A stretch of DNA of 64,000 nt from Vanessa cardui. Taxonomy: Eukaryota > Arthropoda > Insecta > Lepidoptera > Nymphalidae. Below are positions 34,091 through 44,594 of the stretch, one piece after another. The first letter of the stretch is position 1. Each line of letters starts with the position of its first letter. Made by a program: the position numbers and the translations under genes. The notes beneath the pieces were generated by a model that saw nothing but the letters and a program-made list of their open reading frames with translations, did no database searches and had not been told where the DNA came from. The DNA lies in assembly GCF_905220365.1 (NCBI RefSeq), contig NC_061153.1, forward strand, positions 7,398,001-7,462,000. The letters are read 5' to 3'.

Positions 34091-34202
34091 GAAACAACAT
34101 CACATACATCACTCTGATCCCAATGTAAGTAGCTGAAACACTTGTGTTATGGAAATCAGAAGTAACGACGGTACCACAAACACCCAGACCCAAGACAACA
34201 TA
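34091..34202. repeat. Short interspersed repeat fragment S beside the Dong-like cluster
   Basis: About 110 noncoding bases follow the D3 tail (from ATGAAACAACATC to GAAAACTAATG) and precede element A. I recall very similar sequence, including a preceding ATAATAATG run, as a common lepidopteran repeat. The TAA run at 8905-8940 and this fragment probably are the two halves of the host repeat that received D1. No ORF. Confidence 0.5.
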
Positions 34203-34657
34203 GAAAACTAATGGTAATAATGTAGTCAGTTCCGATAGGCGTCTAACCTTTGGAGTCCCTCAAGGCAGTGTATTAGGCCCAACCTTGTTCTTAGTTTACG
34301 TCAATGAGTTATGCGGACTCAAAATGCCTAATTGTAATATCATAATGTATGCCGATGATACATCTCTGTTTGTCCATAGTGACACTTGGGTTGAGGCTCG
34401 TGATAAGGCCGAAGCCGCCTTTGCCGTGGTTATGAATTGGCTGTCCTGTAACTTACTGACACTAAATATAGAAAAAAACACAATTTATTGCTTTCGGTTC
34501 TAAATACACCTCACCACAATTTAACTTTCTCGTTAACTGCTCACAAATTTTCTGAGTTCCAGCACAATGTTCCTTGTAGTTATGAGGATGTGGCTCGTAC
34601 TAAAAGTATTAAGTATTTAGGGGTGACAATTGATGAAAACCTTAGCTGGAACGAACA
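34203..34657 (+). pseudogene. CR1-like element A, piece 4 of 5 (RT catalytic half)
   Basis: It reads SSDRRLTFGVPQGSVLGP, then MYADDTSLFV with the catalytic YADD at 34348-34359, then NWLSCNLLTLN. A frameshift near 34490 precedes SIKYLGVTIDENLSWNEQ, where E3 begins. It starts exactly where piece 3 stopped (after NRTQRVSM), so the RT was split by the 25-kb Dong-like/Gypsy block. Confidence 0.88.
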
Positions 34658-34876
34658 AAGTCAAAGTCAAAGTCAAAAACCTTTATTCAAAATAGAAGTG
34701 TTTACACTTTCTTATTGATTGTCAATAATCTACCACCGGTTCGGAATATAATACCTCAGACCTGAGAAGAACCGGCGAAAGAAACTCAGCGGGATTTTTT
34801 TTTTTATAATATCAATTCATAATTTACAACAATACAACATATTCTTGTTATTTGAAACAGCCTGGAGGCGATCATC

Positions 34877-37650
34877 TCATTCCCAAGGTGTGCAGTCAAC
34901 TAGAAAGTCATTAGTGCTGTAATATCCTTTAGCACACAAACGCTCTTTAACGATTCTTTTGAATTTTATAATTGAATATTGTTGAACGTTTTCTGGGATC
35001 CTGTTGTAAAAACGTATACATTGCCCCAAAAAAGAGTTACTAACCCTGTGTAATCGGGTACTAGGCGTAACAAGTTTATTCTTGTTCCTAGTATTAATGG
35101 AATATACGTCACAATTTTTGGGAAAATCATTTATATTTTTGCGTACATACATAACATTATCAAAAAGAAAATGAGAAGCGACAGTCATTATTTTAATTTC
35201 TTTAAATTTACATCTTAACGAATCTTTTGGGCCCAGGTTGTAAATTGCACGAATAGCCCTCTTCTGCAGTACAAAAATAGTATTAATGTCAGCTGCATTA
35301 CCCCAGAGTAAGATGCCATACGACATAATACTGTGGAAATAGCTAAAATACACAAGGCGAGCTGTATCCACATCAGTCAAAAATCTAATCTTTTTTACCG
35401 CATAGGCTGCAGAGCTGAGTCTATTTGCCAATTTACTTATATGGGGGCCCCATTGGAGCTTAGAGACAATTGTCATACCAAGGAACTCTGTTGACTCTAA
35501 TACATCTAATGCTTCCCCGTTTAAAAGTACATTCTTTGACACTTGACGCTTTGACACATCTTACATTGGGAGTAGTGAATTTAATACATATTGTCTTTTT
35601 ACTATTTAACATTAAATTATTGACACTAAACCAATGTACTATTTCCGAGAGAGCATTGTTCACATCGTCATACATTAAAAGACGTCTTTTTATTTTAAAA
35701 ATTAAAGAAGTATCGTCAGCAAACAATACTATCTCGAGTTTATCACCTAAGAAATGTGGTAGGTCATTTATATAAACAAGGAAGAGAAATGGACCAAGAA
35801 TTGATCCTTGAGGGACCCCCACAGTAACCTGAGCCCCGGGAGATCTCTTTCCATTTACATCAACCCTCTGAATTCGATTGCTCAGATACGAAATCAGAAG
35901 ATTGAGTGCAGTGTCCCTGACTCCATAATGTCGTAGCTTCCTGACCAAGGTTTCGTGTTGCACACAATCAAAGGCCTTAGATAAATCACAAAAAATCCCC
36001 AAGGCATCCTGTGACTCCTCCCAGGCCCTGTAGATATTTTTTATGAGCTCAACACCAGCGTCAATTGTCGAGCGACCCCTTGTAAATCCAAATTGTTTCT
36101 TGTGTAGCAACTTGTTCTTGTTAAAATGTACTAGCATTTGATTTAGTAATAATTTTTCACAGATCTTGCTAAGAGTTGGTAGTACAGAGATGGGTCTATA
36201 GTTATTGGGGTCTACCTGACTTAAATATTGGTATTACTTTACTATGTTTCATAAGGTCAGGAAACACGCCACTAAGAACACAATTATTGAATATATTGAC
36301 AAGGTAGGGTGTGATTACATCAATTATTGAATTGGCTACCTTAACAGAGTTCCCCCACAGATCGGCAGTTTTTTTAACATATAGCGATCTGAAAGAACTT
36401 ATTATGTCATTTACACCTACTGTATTAAATTTAAAACTTATATTACATTCTTTCACATTGTTTTTTAATAATGATTCAGCAACGGTGGGAGAGGGATTTA
36501 GTGAGCTAGTAGTCGAAAAAGGAATGTCAGCAAAAAATTTTTCAAAAATAGTTGCAACATCCCGATCTGAGGAAAATAAATTATTATCAATAGATAAACT
36601 AATGTCGGAGATGTTATTTTTGACTCTTCCAGTTTCGCAATTAAAAATTTTCCAAGTCATTTTAATTTTGTCAGGAGCGTCAATAAGTTTTTTTTTTTAT
36701 ATGTAATGATTTGGCTGTATGACATACACGTTTGAATAGTTTAGAGTAGGCACTAACATAACTAATAAATGAAAATGACCGATTGTATGATCTTTCACTA
36801 TAAAGCTCATACAACCTTTGCCTACTCTTGTGAATTCCGACAGTCGCCCAATCATTAAACTTAAGAAAATTCTTAGAACTGACTGTCTTAGGAGTAAATA
36901 TGGCATTAAATTCTGTTTTTATTCAATTAAAAAAATTGTTATAAAGCACATTAGAATTATCATTTAATTGTAAATATGAGAGCTTTGCCATGATATTACT
37001 TCTGAACTTTTCAATTCGGTACAAAATGATAGGAACAAATGTCTGTTTAGCCTAAACCCTTAGTATTATTTTTTATTTGCAAATTGAATGAAACCAACTA
37101 TCCACAATGATCTGAATTTAACATATTTATAATACATTTATGATTTGGAACACAATTGGTAAATATGTTGTCAATACATGTTGCAGTGGATTCAGTGATT
37201 CTAGTTGGTTCTAGGAACAAGTTATTGAGGTTATATGAATATAATAATGTTCTGAATCTAATACTTGTGCTATGGTTTTCTAATAAATTTATGTTGAAAT
37301 CACCACAAATAAAAACATATTTACTCGATCCAGATAATTTCAACAATGCACTTTCTAATATTTTCTCAAATGCTTCATATAACCCACTAGGAGGTCTGTA
37401 TACGCATACAACAATGACATGCTCAAGCTCTGCACAGGCTATTTCAATAGTCTGCTCAATAGAAAGGCTCACAACATCCTTACGTTCTTTAAATTTTAAA
37501 TTTTTATTAATAAGTATTAATGAGCCACCGCGTATAGCTTTATTTCTACTGAACAGACTAGCCATCTGGTGACCACTGAAGTTAAACATAAACTGATAAT
37601 TTACAAGCCAGTGTTCTGTTAAACATAAAATATCAATGGCATTGCTGTTT
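34877..37650 (-). pseudogene. E3 ORF2: decayed endonuclease-reverse transcriptase
   Basis: The endonuclease (37589-37098, start decayed) has VVCVYRPPSG, FICGDFNINLLE, NIFTNC and LNSDHCG. Linker pieces are at 36906-36697 and 36660-36202 (VIPIFKSGRPQ). The RT (36137 to about 35560) has FGFTRGRSTID, GIFCDLSKAFDCVQH, GVPQGSILGPFLF and FADD at 35712-35723. The thumb and C-terminus lie at 35557-34877 (FLGMTIVSKLQWGPH, NLGPKDSLR). At least four frame changes separate these. Confidence 0.87.
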
Positions 37651-37837
37651 ATGAATAACTCAATCTCTAAATCTTTTCATAGCATTTCTTGAATATTTTG
37701 GTGCACCAGGTTTACAAGTTTACTATTATTATTATTTTGTTTATTTGTAATATTAAAATTTAGGAATTTATCCGATGAATTACTATTAGGTAAATTAATA
37801 CAACTTGAGCCAGAGACTACCTCTGTTGTCTTAAGAT

Positions 37838-39358
37838 TCAATTTAAATTATTTGGAACACATTCCAAACTATTACTTTTTAATGTTTTATTGCACTGCTC
37901 AATAGAAGCAGTGGTCTGGTCAACCAAGAAATTGGTTGGTTTTGTAAAAATATAATAATATAGCAGATTTGCTATTTGTCTCTTATAGTAATTTGATAGG
38001 TTATACCTATCATTAGTCAAAATACATGATTTAAATTTCAATATATTATTTATGTCAATTAAATTAATTTTAGAATTATTGTTTTCAATATTTACATAAT
38101 TATTATAACACATTGTATATAATGAAATATTTAATTTATGTCTAATAGTATTTTCCTGCGGCAATTGATTTATATAAGGAAATGTAAAAAGTATCACTTT
38201 TGTAACATTTAAATTAAGTAATTCAGTAAAATATCTCTCTAGATTCTTTTTATTTACATTTCCCCTTCTCCCAATTAATATTATTAAAGTGGTGTTAGGA
38301 CAATGAGTACCATTTAAAATACTATCAACAATTCGAGAAAAGGATGCACCTGGCATGCAATAATTGGTAACTAATTGTCCTTTACATAAATTATTTAGTA
38401 AAACACCCATATTTCTTCCTATTTCATCACAGTATATTTTAGTATAGCTCCTGGAAGAAATATAAGGTGTTTTGTGGGGAATGGGGCTGACATCAGTTAC
38501 AGCAGGCACAGCCGGGGACATAATATCAATATTTAGTCCTGAACAATCCCGTGGAGGCAATTGACAATCACAAACACAGTACTTTGACAGTGAGTCAAAG
38601 CGTTCTGAGTTGTATCTGCTTATCTCCAGGAGATCGTTCATAGCAGCAATATAGCCTGAGATCTCCTTTTGAGCTGTTTCATATTTTATTGTTACAGTAT
38701 TTAAAGACCCACGTAAGAAGCAGATCTCATCCTGCAGAGTTTTAATGTCAGCCTCATAATTCTGCCTTATTTGTGTTACTTCTTTTGTGTAAACATTTAA
38801 CCTTGTTCTAAGTGCATTTCTTTCATTATACATTTTTTTATAATTTATGTGCTGGCTTTTCAATTTTAATAACTTTTGTGTTTTTTTTATATATCTATTT
38901 AATTTTAAATATTTCTTTAATTTATTTTTACTCATAACTGATTGGTAAGTCACCGTGTCATCACCAGTCAGATCTATTGTTGAAATGTCATTATTGTTGG
39001 TGACTTGAGACACTAAAGTAGGTGCTTTACCCACCAGTTCATCAAATAGACACTGGGTTTCGGTGACCTTTTGGTTCAAATTATCTCTTTCTAACTGTAA
39101 TATATATTGTTCGGCCTTGTGTAATTTGTTTTTAAATTGTTCAGTTAGTATGAGGGCTTTCTCATACTCATCTCTGCAGTTGTCAAACCCATTGACTATT
39201 TGTTGCAGATTATCATTTTGTTCTTGTAAGTCCATATATTGTGAATGCAAGTTGGACAATTCAAGTTTCAAGTCTTTGTTTTTATTAATAATCTGCAAAA
39301 ACTCTTGTTCACTGTCATCCCTTTCTTTTAGTAACTGATCACACTGTATTCTGGACAC
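37838..39358 (-). CDS. E3 ORF1: coiled-coil protein with a possible SGNH-like C-terminal domain
   Basis: The listed start is a GTG codon; the frame is open further upstream (to about 39440: KARQAEEQLQLTLQELK), so the true start may be earlier. The N-half is a long coiled-coil (ELSNLHSQYMDLQEQNDNLQ and later heptads). The C-half reads like an alpha/beta domain: MPGASFSRIVDSIL, TTLIILIGRRGNV, VTKVILFTFPY. CR1/L2 ORF1 proteins often end in an SGNH-type esterase domain. The order here fits block I (G-x-S) and a block like the usual GTND, but with GRRGN in its place, so the catalytic assignment is uncertain. The 506 codons are uninterrupted. Confidence 0.7.
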   Translation of the reverse strand: MSRIQCDQLLKERDDSEQEFLQIINKNKDLKLELSNLHSQYMDLQEQNDNLQQIVNGFDNCRDEYEKALILTEQFKNKLHKAEQYILQLERDNLNQKVTETQCLFDELVGKAPTLVSQVTNNNDISTIDLTGDDTVTYQSVMSKNKLKKYLKLNRYIKKTQKLLKLKSQHINYKKMYNERNALRTRLNVYTKEVTQIRQNYEADIKTLQDEICFLRGSLNTVTIKYETAQKEISGYIAAMNDLLEISRYNSERFDSLSKYCVCDCQLPPRDCSGLNIDIMSPAVPAVTDVSPIPHKTPYISSRSYTKIYCDEIGRNMGVLLNNLCKGQLVTNYCMPGASFSRIVDSILNGTHCPNTTLIILIGRRGNVNKKNLERYFTELLNLNVTKVILFTFPYINQLPQENTIRHKLNISLYTMCYNNYVNIENNNSKINLIDINNILKFKSCILTNDRYNLSNYYKRQIANLLYYYIFTKPTNFLVDQTTASIEQCNKTLKSNSLECVPNNLN

Positions 39359-39792
39359 CTTTAGTTCCTGGAGGGTCAGCTGGAGTTGTTCCTCCGCCTG
39401 ACGCGCCTTGATACTACGGGTATCAAGTATATTGGTAAAATAACAATATAAACGCTTAACGTTGGAAGTGTGATATTTAATTAACTATTTGTGTATGTGG
39501 GAACAGCCAAGCCGTTTATAATAAACAAACAAAGGGATGAGAATGACTCCAAACTATTTAAAGTTGAGTTCGTTACCTGCGAAATGTTAGCTGACGAGCA
39601 CAACACCAAAATATTATACACTTAGAACACTGCACTCAATGAATTAATTTTACAGATGATTATTAAATATTAAAATATATAACTGTACAGTCTATCAAGT
39701 TAAAAGAGTGACAATAAAATATTATTTTTAAAATTTAAATCTGGGAAAAGTTACAAAGACATGTATCTCTAAGTGTTGCCACAGGGGAAAAA

Positions 39793-40245
39793 AAAAAAAC
39801 ATCCAGTATCTCATAGCACGACTGAGGAAGATTACCTATGTCTTTAAGAGACTGAGAGCATCTGTTGGCCTTCACACTCTTAAGTCAATTTTCTACGCCC
39901 TTGTTCAATCTTTGATTTCCTACTACATTACAATATGAGGTAGTGCTGCCAAGACCATCATGCTTCGGTTAGAAAGAGCACAGAGATCAATTGTGAAGTT
40001 TATGATTGCAAAACCTATGCGTTTCCCTACCTCGACTCGGTACAGCATATGCCAGGTGCATACCGTGCGTCAAGTTTACATACTTTTGACAATTCTGCGG
40101 AAGCATACGCATATGTCCTTCGATCCTAGAATTGCTCAGAATAAGCGTAGAGCTGATCGTGTATGCAAGATTGTTTCACGTGTATCCTCCATGACAGGCC
40201 AACAATACGTCTACCTCAGTTCAGTGCTGTAAAATAAAATAAATA
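39793..40245 (+). pseudogene. CR1-like element A, piece 5 of 5 (thumb and 3' end)
   Basis: It reads IQYLIARLRKITYVFKRLRAS, HTLKSIFYALVQSLISYYITI, a TGA where Trp is expected (about 39938), GSAAKTIMLRLERAQRSIVKFM and TVRQVYILLTILRKH. It continues piece 4 at NEQ/HIQ and ends after a stop at 40231 in an AAATAAAATAAATAAA tail. That tail is the 3' end of element A. Confidence 0.85.
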
Positions 40246-40651
40246 AACACTTAAATATTTATTCACTAAATAAATTTCAATGTAAAATAAAACTAAGAAA
40301 CTGGCTTACGAGTTACGATGCTTACAAGTTACGATGAGACTGAAAATTTAATTAAACCTATAATCTGACGATCACCTACCTTCGATTCCTCTCCCTATAA
40401 TTTTACTTGTTCCTATAATTTGTTTTTTAATTAGCTTTGTTTTTGTTATTATTTTTCTTTTAGTATTGTTATTTTTACAACTAATATTATATTAATTTAT
40501 TTCATTAATTATGTAACTTATTAGTTTTAAGTATATTACACTAATTATAATATAACTTAATTCTTAAAATTGTTTTGGCTAAATCGATGCTACTATTTAT
40601 TGATGACTTTTATTTTAATGTTGTCTTAAATTTTCGCGATTATTACACATT
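40246..40651. other. AT-rich stretch without recognised features
   Basis: About 400 bases of AT-rich sequence between the tail of element A and the Penelope-like element. I see no ORF, repeat or RNA gene. Confidence 0.6.
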
Positions 40652-40734
40652 TAAATAAAACTAATTATAACGGATGAATCGCGTATATTAAATATTTTTA
40701 AACATCCCGACGTTTCGAGCACTTTGCAGTGTTC
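40652..40734. repeat. Left arm of the Penelope-like inverted repeat
   Basis: It runs from TAAATAAAACTAATTATAAC to CTTTGCAGTGTTCG and is complementary, with a few differences, to 42428-42512. It contains CCCGACGTTTCGAGCACTTTG, a motif I recall as frequent at lepidopteran Penelope-like ends. Confidence 0.85.
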
Positions 40735-40798
40735 GTGGTCACGGGTAGACTAAGATGACATTTGTCTATTTGAAGAACAAAGGAAATATTATTAACAA

Positions 40799-42417
40799 CT
40801 ACCGCCAACGATTTCTCAATTGATATCTTGAGTAACGTTCCGGTTGCACGCAGAAGGCACTAACTGTATCTTTAGGTCTTGCAGTCTGTTGGATTTGGGA
40901 TTTTAAATTTTTAATAAGTGGATCCCAGGTGTCAGACAGTCTCCAACCATCTTCTCTATTGAAGTTCGGATGTTTTTGAATTACAATAGCCTCGCGTATC
41001 ATTCTAGGAATGAATCTGTGTTCTCTAGCGAGGATCTGTGGTTTATCAAATCGGATAAAATGGTTAGGTTTATCCAGAGCATGTTCACAGACTGCAGACT
41101 TAGAAGAACGCCTATTTTTGACATCTCCTATATGTTCCTTGACCCTGGTACCGATACTTCTCTTTGTTTGGCCTATGTAAGATAAACCACACTCACATTC
41201 GAGTTTATATACTCCTGCAGTTTGTAAAGGAATATTACTCTTGATAGGTCTCAAGAACTGGCTCACTTTCTTATGAGGCTTGTAAACGGTTTTAATTGAA
41301 GCTCGCTTCAAGATGTTGCCAATCCTGTCTGTAACTCCCTTCACATATGGTAGAAATGCAGGTTGTCTCTCAACTGTGGGTGGCTTGATACGGCTTCTGC
41401 GATGCTGGCGATGCACGGGCAGCTTGTTCTGGTGGAGTGCAAGCTTGACCTGACGTAGCTCGTCCTCTAGGTGTTCAGCATCGCAGAGATGGTGGGCTCT
41501 CTGAAACAAAGATTTGCCAACGGTAGCTAACTGGCTGGCTAGGGTGGTGGTGCGAGTCACCATTGAGGTATTTGTTGGTGTGTGTGGGTTTCCTATAAAC
41601 TGTGTGACTTAATGTATTGTCAGGATTCTTGATAATAAGGATGTCAAGGAAAGCTAAAGAATTATTTGCCTCTAATTCCATAGTAAATTGAATGTTTTTA
41701 TTTATAGAATTAAGATGTACTAAAAATGCAGATGTCAGATCACTAGGTAATATTGTGAAAGTGTCATCTACGTACCGTTTATAAAACCTAGGTGTTATAG
41801 GTCCGGAGCGAAGAGCCCTCTCCTCCAGGTCTTCCATGAACAAATCGGCGACCACGGGGGATACTGGAGAACCCATGGCTACCCCGTCAACTTGTACATA
41901 GAATTCATCATTCCACAATAAATAACCAGATGTGAGGCAGTGATGTAACAGCTCTGCATATTCAATAGGCATGTTGTGTGTCTGTAGCTTCCTCTTGACA
42001 ATTTCGATGCAGTCTTGTATGGGTAAGCAGGTAAACAATGACTGGACATCAAAACTAACCATTGTCTCGTTGTTGGTTAATTTAAGGTCTTTGATTTCAC
42101 CAACAAACTGGTAAGAATCCTTGACATACGCCGCAGTATGTCCTCGGAGGGGTGATAATGTCCTTGCTATGTGTTGAGCCAATCTATATGTTGGTGTATC
42201 GATTTGGCTTACAATAGGACGCAGCGGAGCACCAGTTTTATGGATCTTAGGTAACCCATACAGTTTTGGAGGCTTTGCACATGTAGGCACGAGTCATTTT
42301 TTATCCAGATTTAGTTTCTCTTGATGTTTTGATATTAATGCGGATGTCTTTTTAAGAATGTTATTAGTCGGGTCTTTAGTTACTTTTTTATAAGTTTTTA
42401 CATCCGATAAAATCGCG
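40799..42417 (-). pseudogene. Penelope-like RT and GIY-YIG endonuclease
   Basis: The RT (about 42417-41540) has KLYGLPKIHKTG, PLRPIVSQIDTPTY, VSFDVQSLFTCLP, GVAMGSPVSPVVADLFME and the catalytic YVDD within KRYVDDTFTI. A TGA lies in frame at about 42294. A frameshift near 41540 at a CAGC repeat joins the nuclease frame (41563-40799). That frame carries GVYKLECECGLSYIGQTKRS, an R-x3-EH motif (RVKEHI), CEHAL...NH and EAIVIQKHPNFNREDGW, the Penelope-type GIY-YIG domain with its Cys/His finger. It is nonfunctional as it stands, with two lesions plus the N-terminal deletion. Confidence 0.9.
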
Positions 42418-42427
42418 ATCGCGATCG

Positions 42428-42512
42428 CGAAACACTGCAAAGTGCTCGAAACGTCGGGATGTTTAAAAATAATTAATATACGCGATTCATCCGTTATAAT
42501 TAGTTTTATTTA
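42428..42512. repeat. Right arm of the Penelope-like inverted repeat
   Basis: Reverse complement of the left arm with a small indel and two or three substitutions. A CGATCGCGATCG run precedes it. Confidence 0.85.
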
Positions 42513-44164
42513 GACTTTTATTTTATTCTTTATTTGGTGATTTTAGTAATTTTATTTTATTTATTTATTTATTTTTAATCTTGTAATCGGTCAATTCATA
42601 ATTCTTTAGTGTTTTGGTGTTTTATTTTTCTTTTCTTTTTGTATTCATATACATATTATGTAACAAATATGTGCAATTTAAGTGTCTTAATTAATAGAGC
42701 AATGTCGCTTTGTTGGCGGGCGTTAATAACTGCACCACAGTTTTATACTATCGCAGTTATTATCGTTCACATCTTGTTTTTGTTCAAAATGATGCTTAAA
42801 TAAATAAATAATAATTATTAAAAAATATATTATTACTGAAAAAATTATAAGTAGACCATTCAATAGAATACAGCACGTTCACCCATTAAAATAGAGGTTA
42901 TCAATTACTGTCTATAAATTATATTAGTCGGCAACCTCAACTAGAGTACTGAATTAAAAAAAAAAACTTAAAAGACGATTACGATAGCTTTTGATTATTT
43001 TCATAATTGGATTAGAATAATTATCCAAAAACATTTTTTCTTAATAATAACAATAATTATAAGTACAATAATTGTTGAGAAAATATAAACAATAAACATT
43101 AAGGCGAACATGAAATAGTTGCAGCGCTACTACATTCCAATGACAAAAGGAAACATAAAAAAAAAACCGTATTTTTCAATATCACAAGTGAGTGAAAATT
43201 CTGCTATATGATTAACTACAAACAGTTCTTGATTAATATATCTTCATTTTTAATACAACCATATTTCACTAAACTACATAATTACACTTTAATTTAACTT
43301 CTAAAGTAACGAAAACAGTTTTGTCGACATTCAAGACGCCATTTTTCGATGAACGAATAATTAAAATGGAGGCCACTACTAAGGATGTTCGCTGTTCGCT
43401 AAACGAATGGAGAATGAATGAATTTATACAGATAAAAATATAGTATTTTAGTTTTAAAATACATTATAGATATATATTAAATTTATATTTATTTAATTGG
43501 TTGTAATATGGAATATGAGTTGTTTGTTAGAAACGTAAAAAGTTACCTAACGTTAGATAAAAAAAGTTATTTTTTTATACAGTAAGGTTTTTATTTAAAA
43601 ATAACATTTTTACCAAAAATGTTAAAAAAATTATTTTACTTAAAAAAAATCTGTTATCTCGAAATGTAGATCAGTTTTGTGCATAGTATTATAAAATACG
43701 TAATATGTCATGAAAATTCATATTTTATTAATAAAATACACAAAGTTTTTCATTTTACCTGCAATTTATATACAATTGTTTATAAAATAAACATAAAATT
43801 ATTTTTAAAATCAAAAAACTATATCGTTCCTTAGCATTAATTACCCATTCATTCAATTATTTTCACCTTACTAGTCGAACGCAAATGACATATCAATTCA
43901 AGGTCAAATTTGTTTATTTATCTTTTCTCCTCTTCCCATTGGAATAGACTATACATGTAAATATGGCCTTTATGGGTTTCAACGACAACTGATGACGTCT
44001 TAGCGCAAGTCGTCAAGTTGTCAATTTTTTTAAAAAATAATTATTAATTAACTATTAATGATACGCCTGGAGCTATTGCGGATTTTGAAAGAGCATTTAA
44101 GGAGCAATTAATTGGCATATAGTTCAATAACAAATAAAAAAAATCTACGCTAACTTCCTTCCGG
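42513..44164. other. Unassigned AT-rich region
   Basis: About 1.65 kb of very AT-rich DNA. Open frames are short and unconvincing (for instance a hydrophobic 64-codon frame at 42609-42803). A loose inverted repeat (about 43990-44028) could be a degraded foldback element. I cannot assign a function. Confidence 0.6.
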
Positions 44165-44363
44165 TCAGGAAAGATATTCAAAATTGTTTTACTCACTTTA
44201 ATAAAATCCTTTAGTGCACTTCACTGCAAACAACTGGAACGAACTGTGAAATCGTCGATTTTCCTACTCTGTACAATGCTTCTAGAGATACAAATGAATC
44301 ACCTGTAGCTAAAAATCTTAGTGTTATTTCCAATTTGGTTATTGCCGGGATGGCATTTCGCAT
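44165..44363 (-). pseudogene. PIF/Harbinger transposase fragment
   Basis: From an ATG at 44363 the frame reads ITKLEITLRFLATGDSF, then LEALYRVGKSTISQFV and a stop at 44211. A shifted continuation reads ALKDFIKVSK. This is the helix-turn-helix region before the DDE domain of Harbinger-type transposase/HARBI1 nucleases. The catalytic domain is absent. Confidence 0.7.
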
Positions 44364-44486
44364 GTGAGTATACGTGTGTGTATACGCGATGGTAATACTG
44401 GCTTGTATCCGCAGTGTGCCAGTTACTCGTACATGCCAGTAACTTTCATACCAGCTACTTTCCCGATTTATTCGCATGTGTATCCC

Positions 44487-44594
44487 CGGCTTATACGCAA
44501 GGCGGCAGGCAGGAGCTAGATGCGAGTAGCCGGAGAAAGACCACAGTGGCGTGCACTTGGAGAGGCACAGTGGATAAAAACGGGCTGATGATGA
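44487..44594 (+). mobile_element. RTE-like LINE 3' end
   Basis: The frame reads RVAGERPQWRALGEA, the conserved C-terminus of RTE-type ORF2 (one TAG upstream), followed by a short 3' UTR and GATGATGAT at 44586-44594, the usual RTE tail. The element is truncated to about 110 bases. Confidence 0.7.

Larger units (their letters stand above)
34658..39785 (-). mobile_element. E3: CR1-like non-LTR retrotransposon with a long coiled-coil ORF1
   Basis: The 3' end is a short AAAGTC repeat at 34656-34676 (TTGACTTTGACT in the element sense). The 3' UTR is 34680-34876, ORF2 34877 to about 37650, ORF1 37838-39358 and upstream, and an AT-rich leader runs to about 39785. Element A resumes at 39793. Full length is plausible. 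ORF1 is intact and ORF2 is broken. The A-run at 39789-39800 obscures the right boundary and any target duplication. Confidence 0.82.
40652..42512 (-). mobile_element. Penelope-like element, 5'-deleted, between inverted repeats
   Basis: The minus-strand RT and GIY-YIG endonuclease ORFs lie between two about 83-base arms in inverted orientation (40652-40734 and 42428-42512). Penelope-like elements often carry such terminal copies (pseudo-LTRs). The RT N-terminus is incomplete and begins at a CGATCG-type repeat (about 42415-42431), which marks a deletion or rearrangement. Confidence 0.88.

Noticed and set aside
40652..40734. Hammerhead ribozyme in the Penelope-like arms
   Set aside because: A CGAAAC-like core element is present, but I could not find the CTGATGA box in the right place, so I do not claim a ribozyme.
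42411..42431. CGATCG run as a regulatory operator
   Set aside because: It sits at a deletion joint of a Penelope-like element in a eukaryotic genome; simple-repeat expansion is the simpler explanation.
42609..42803. Hydrophobic 64-codon ORF in the unassigned region
   Set aside because: AT-rich DNA readily gives Phe/Leu/Tyr-rich frames; there is no motif, upstream signal or context to support a gene.
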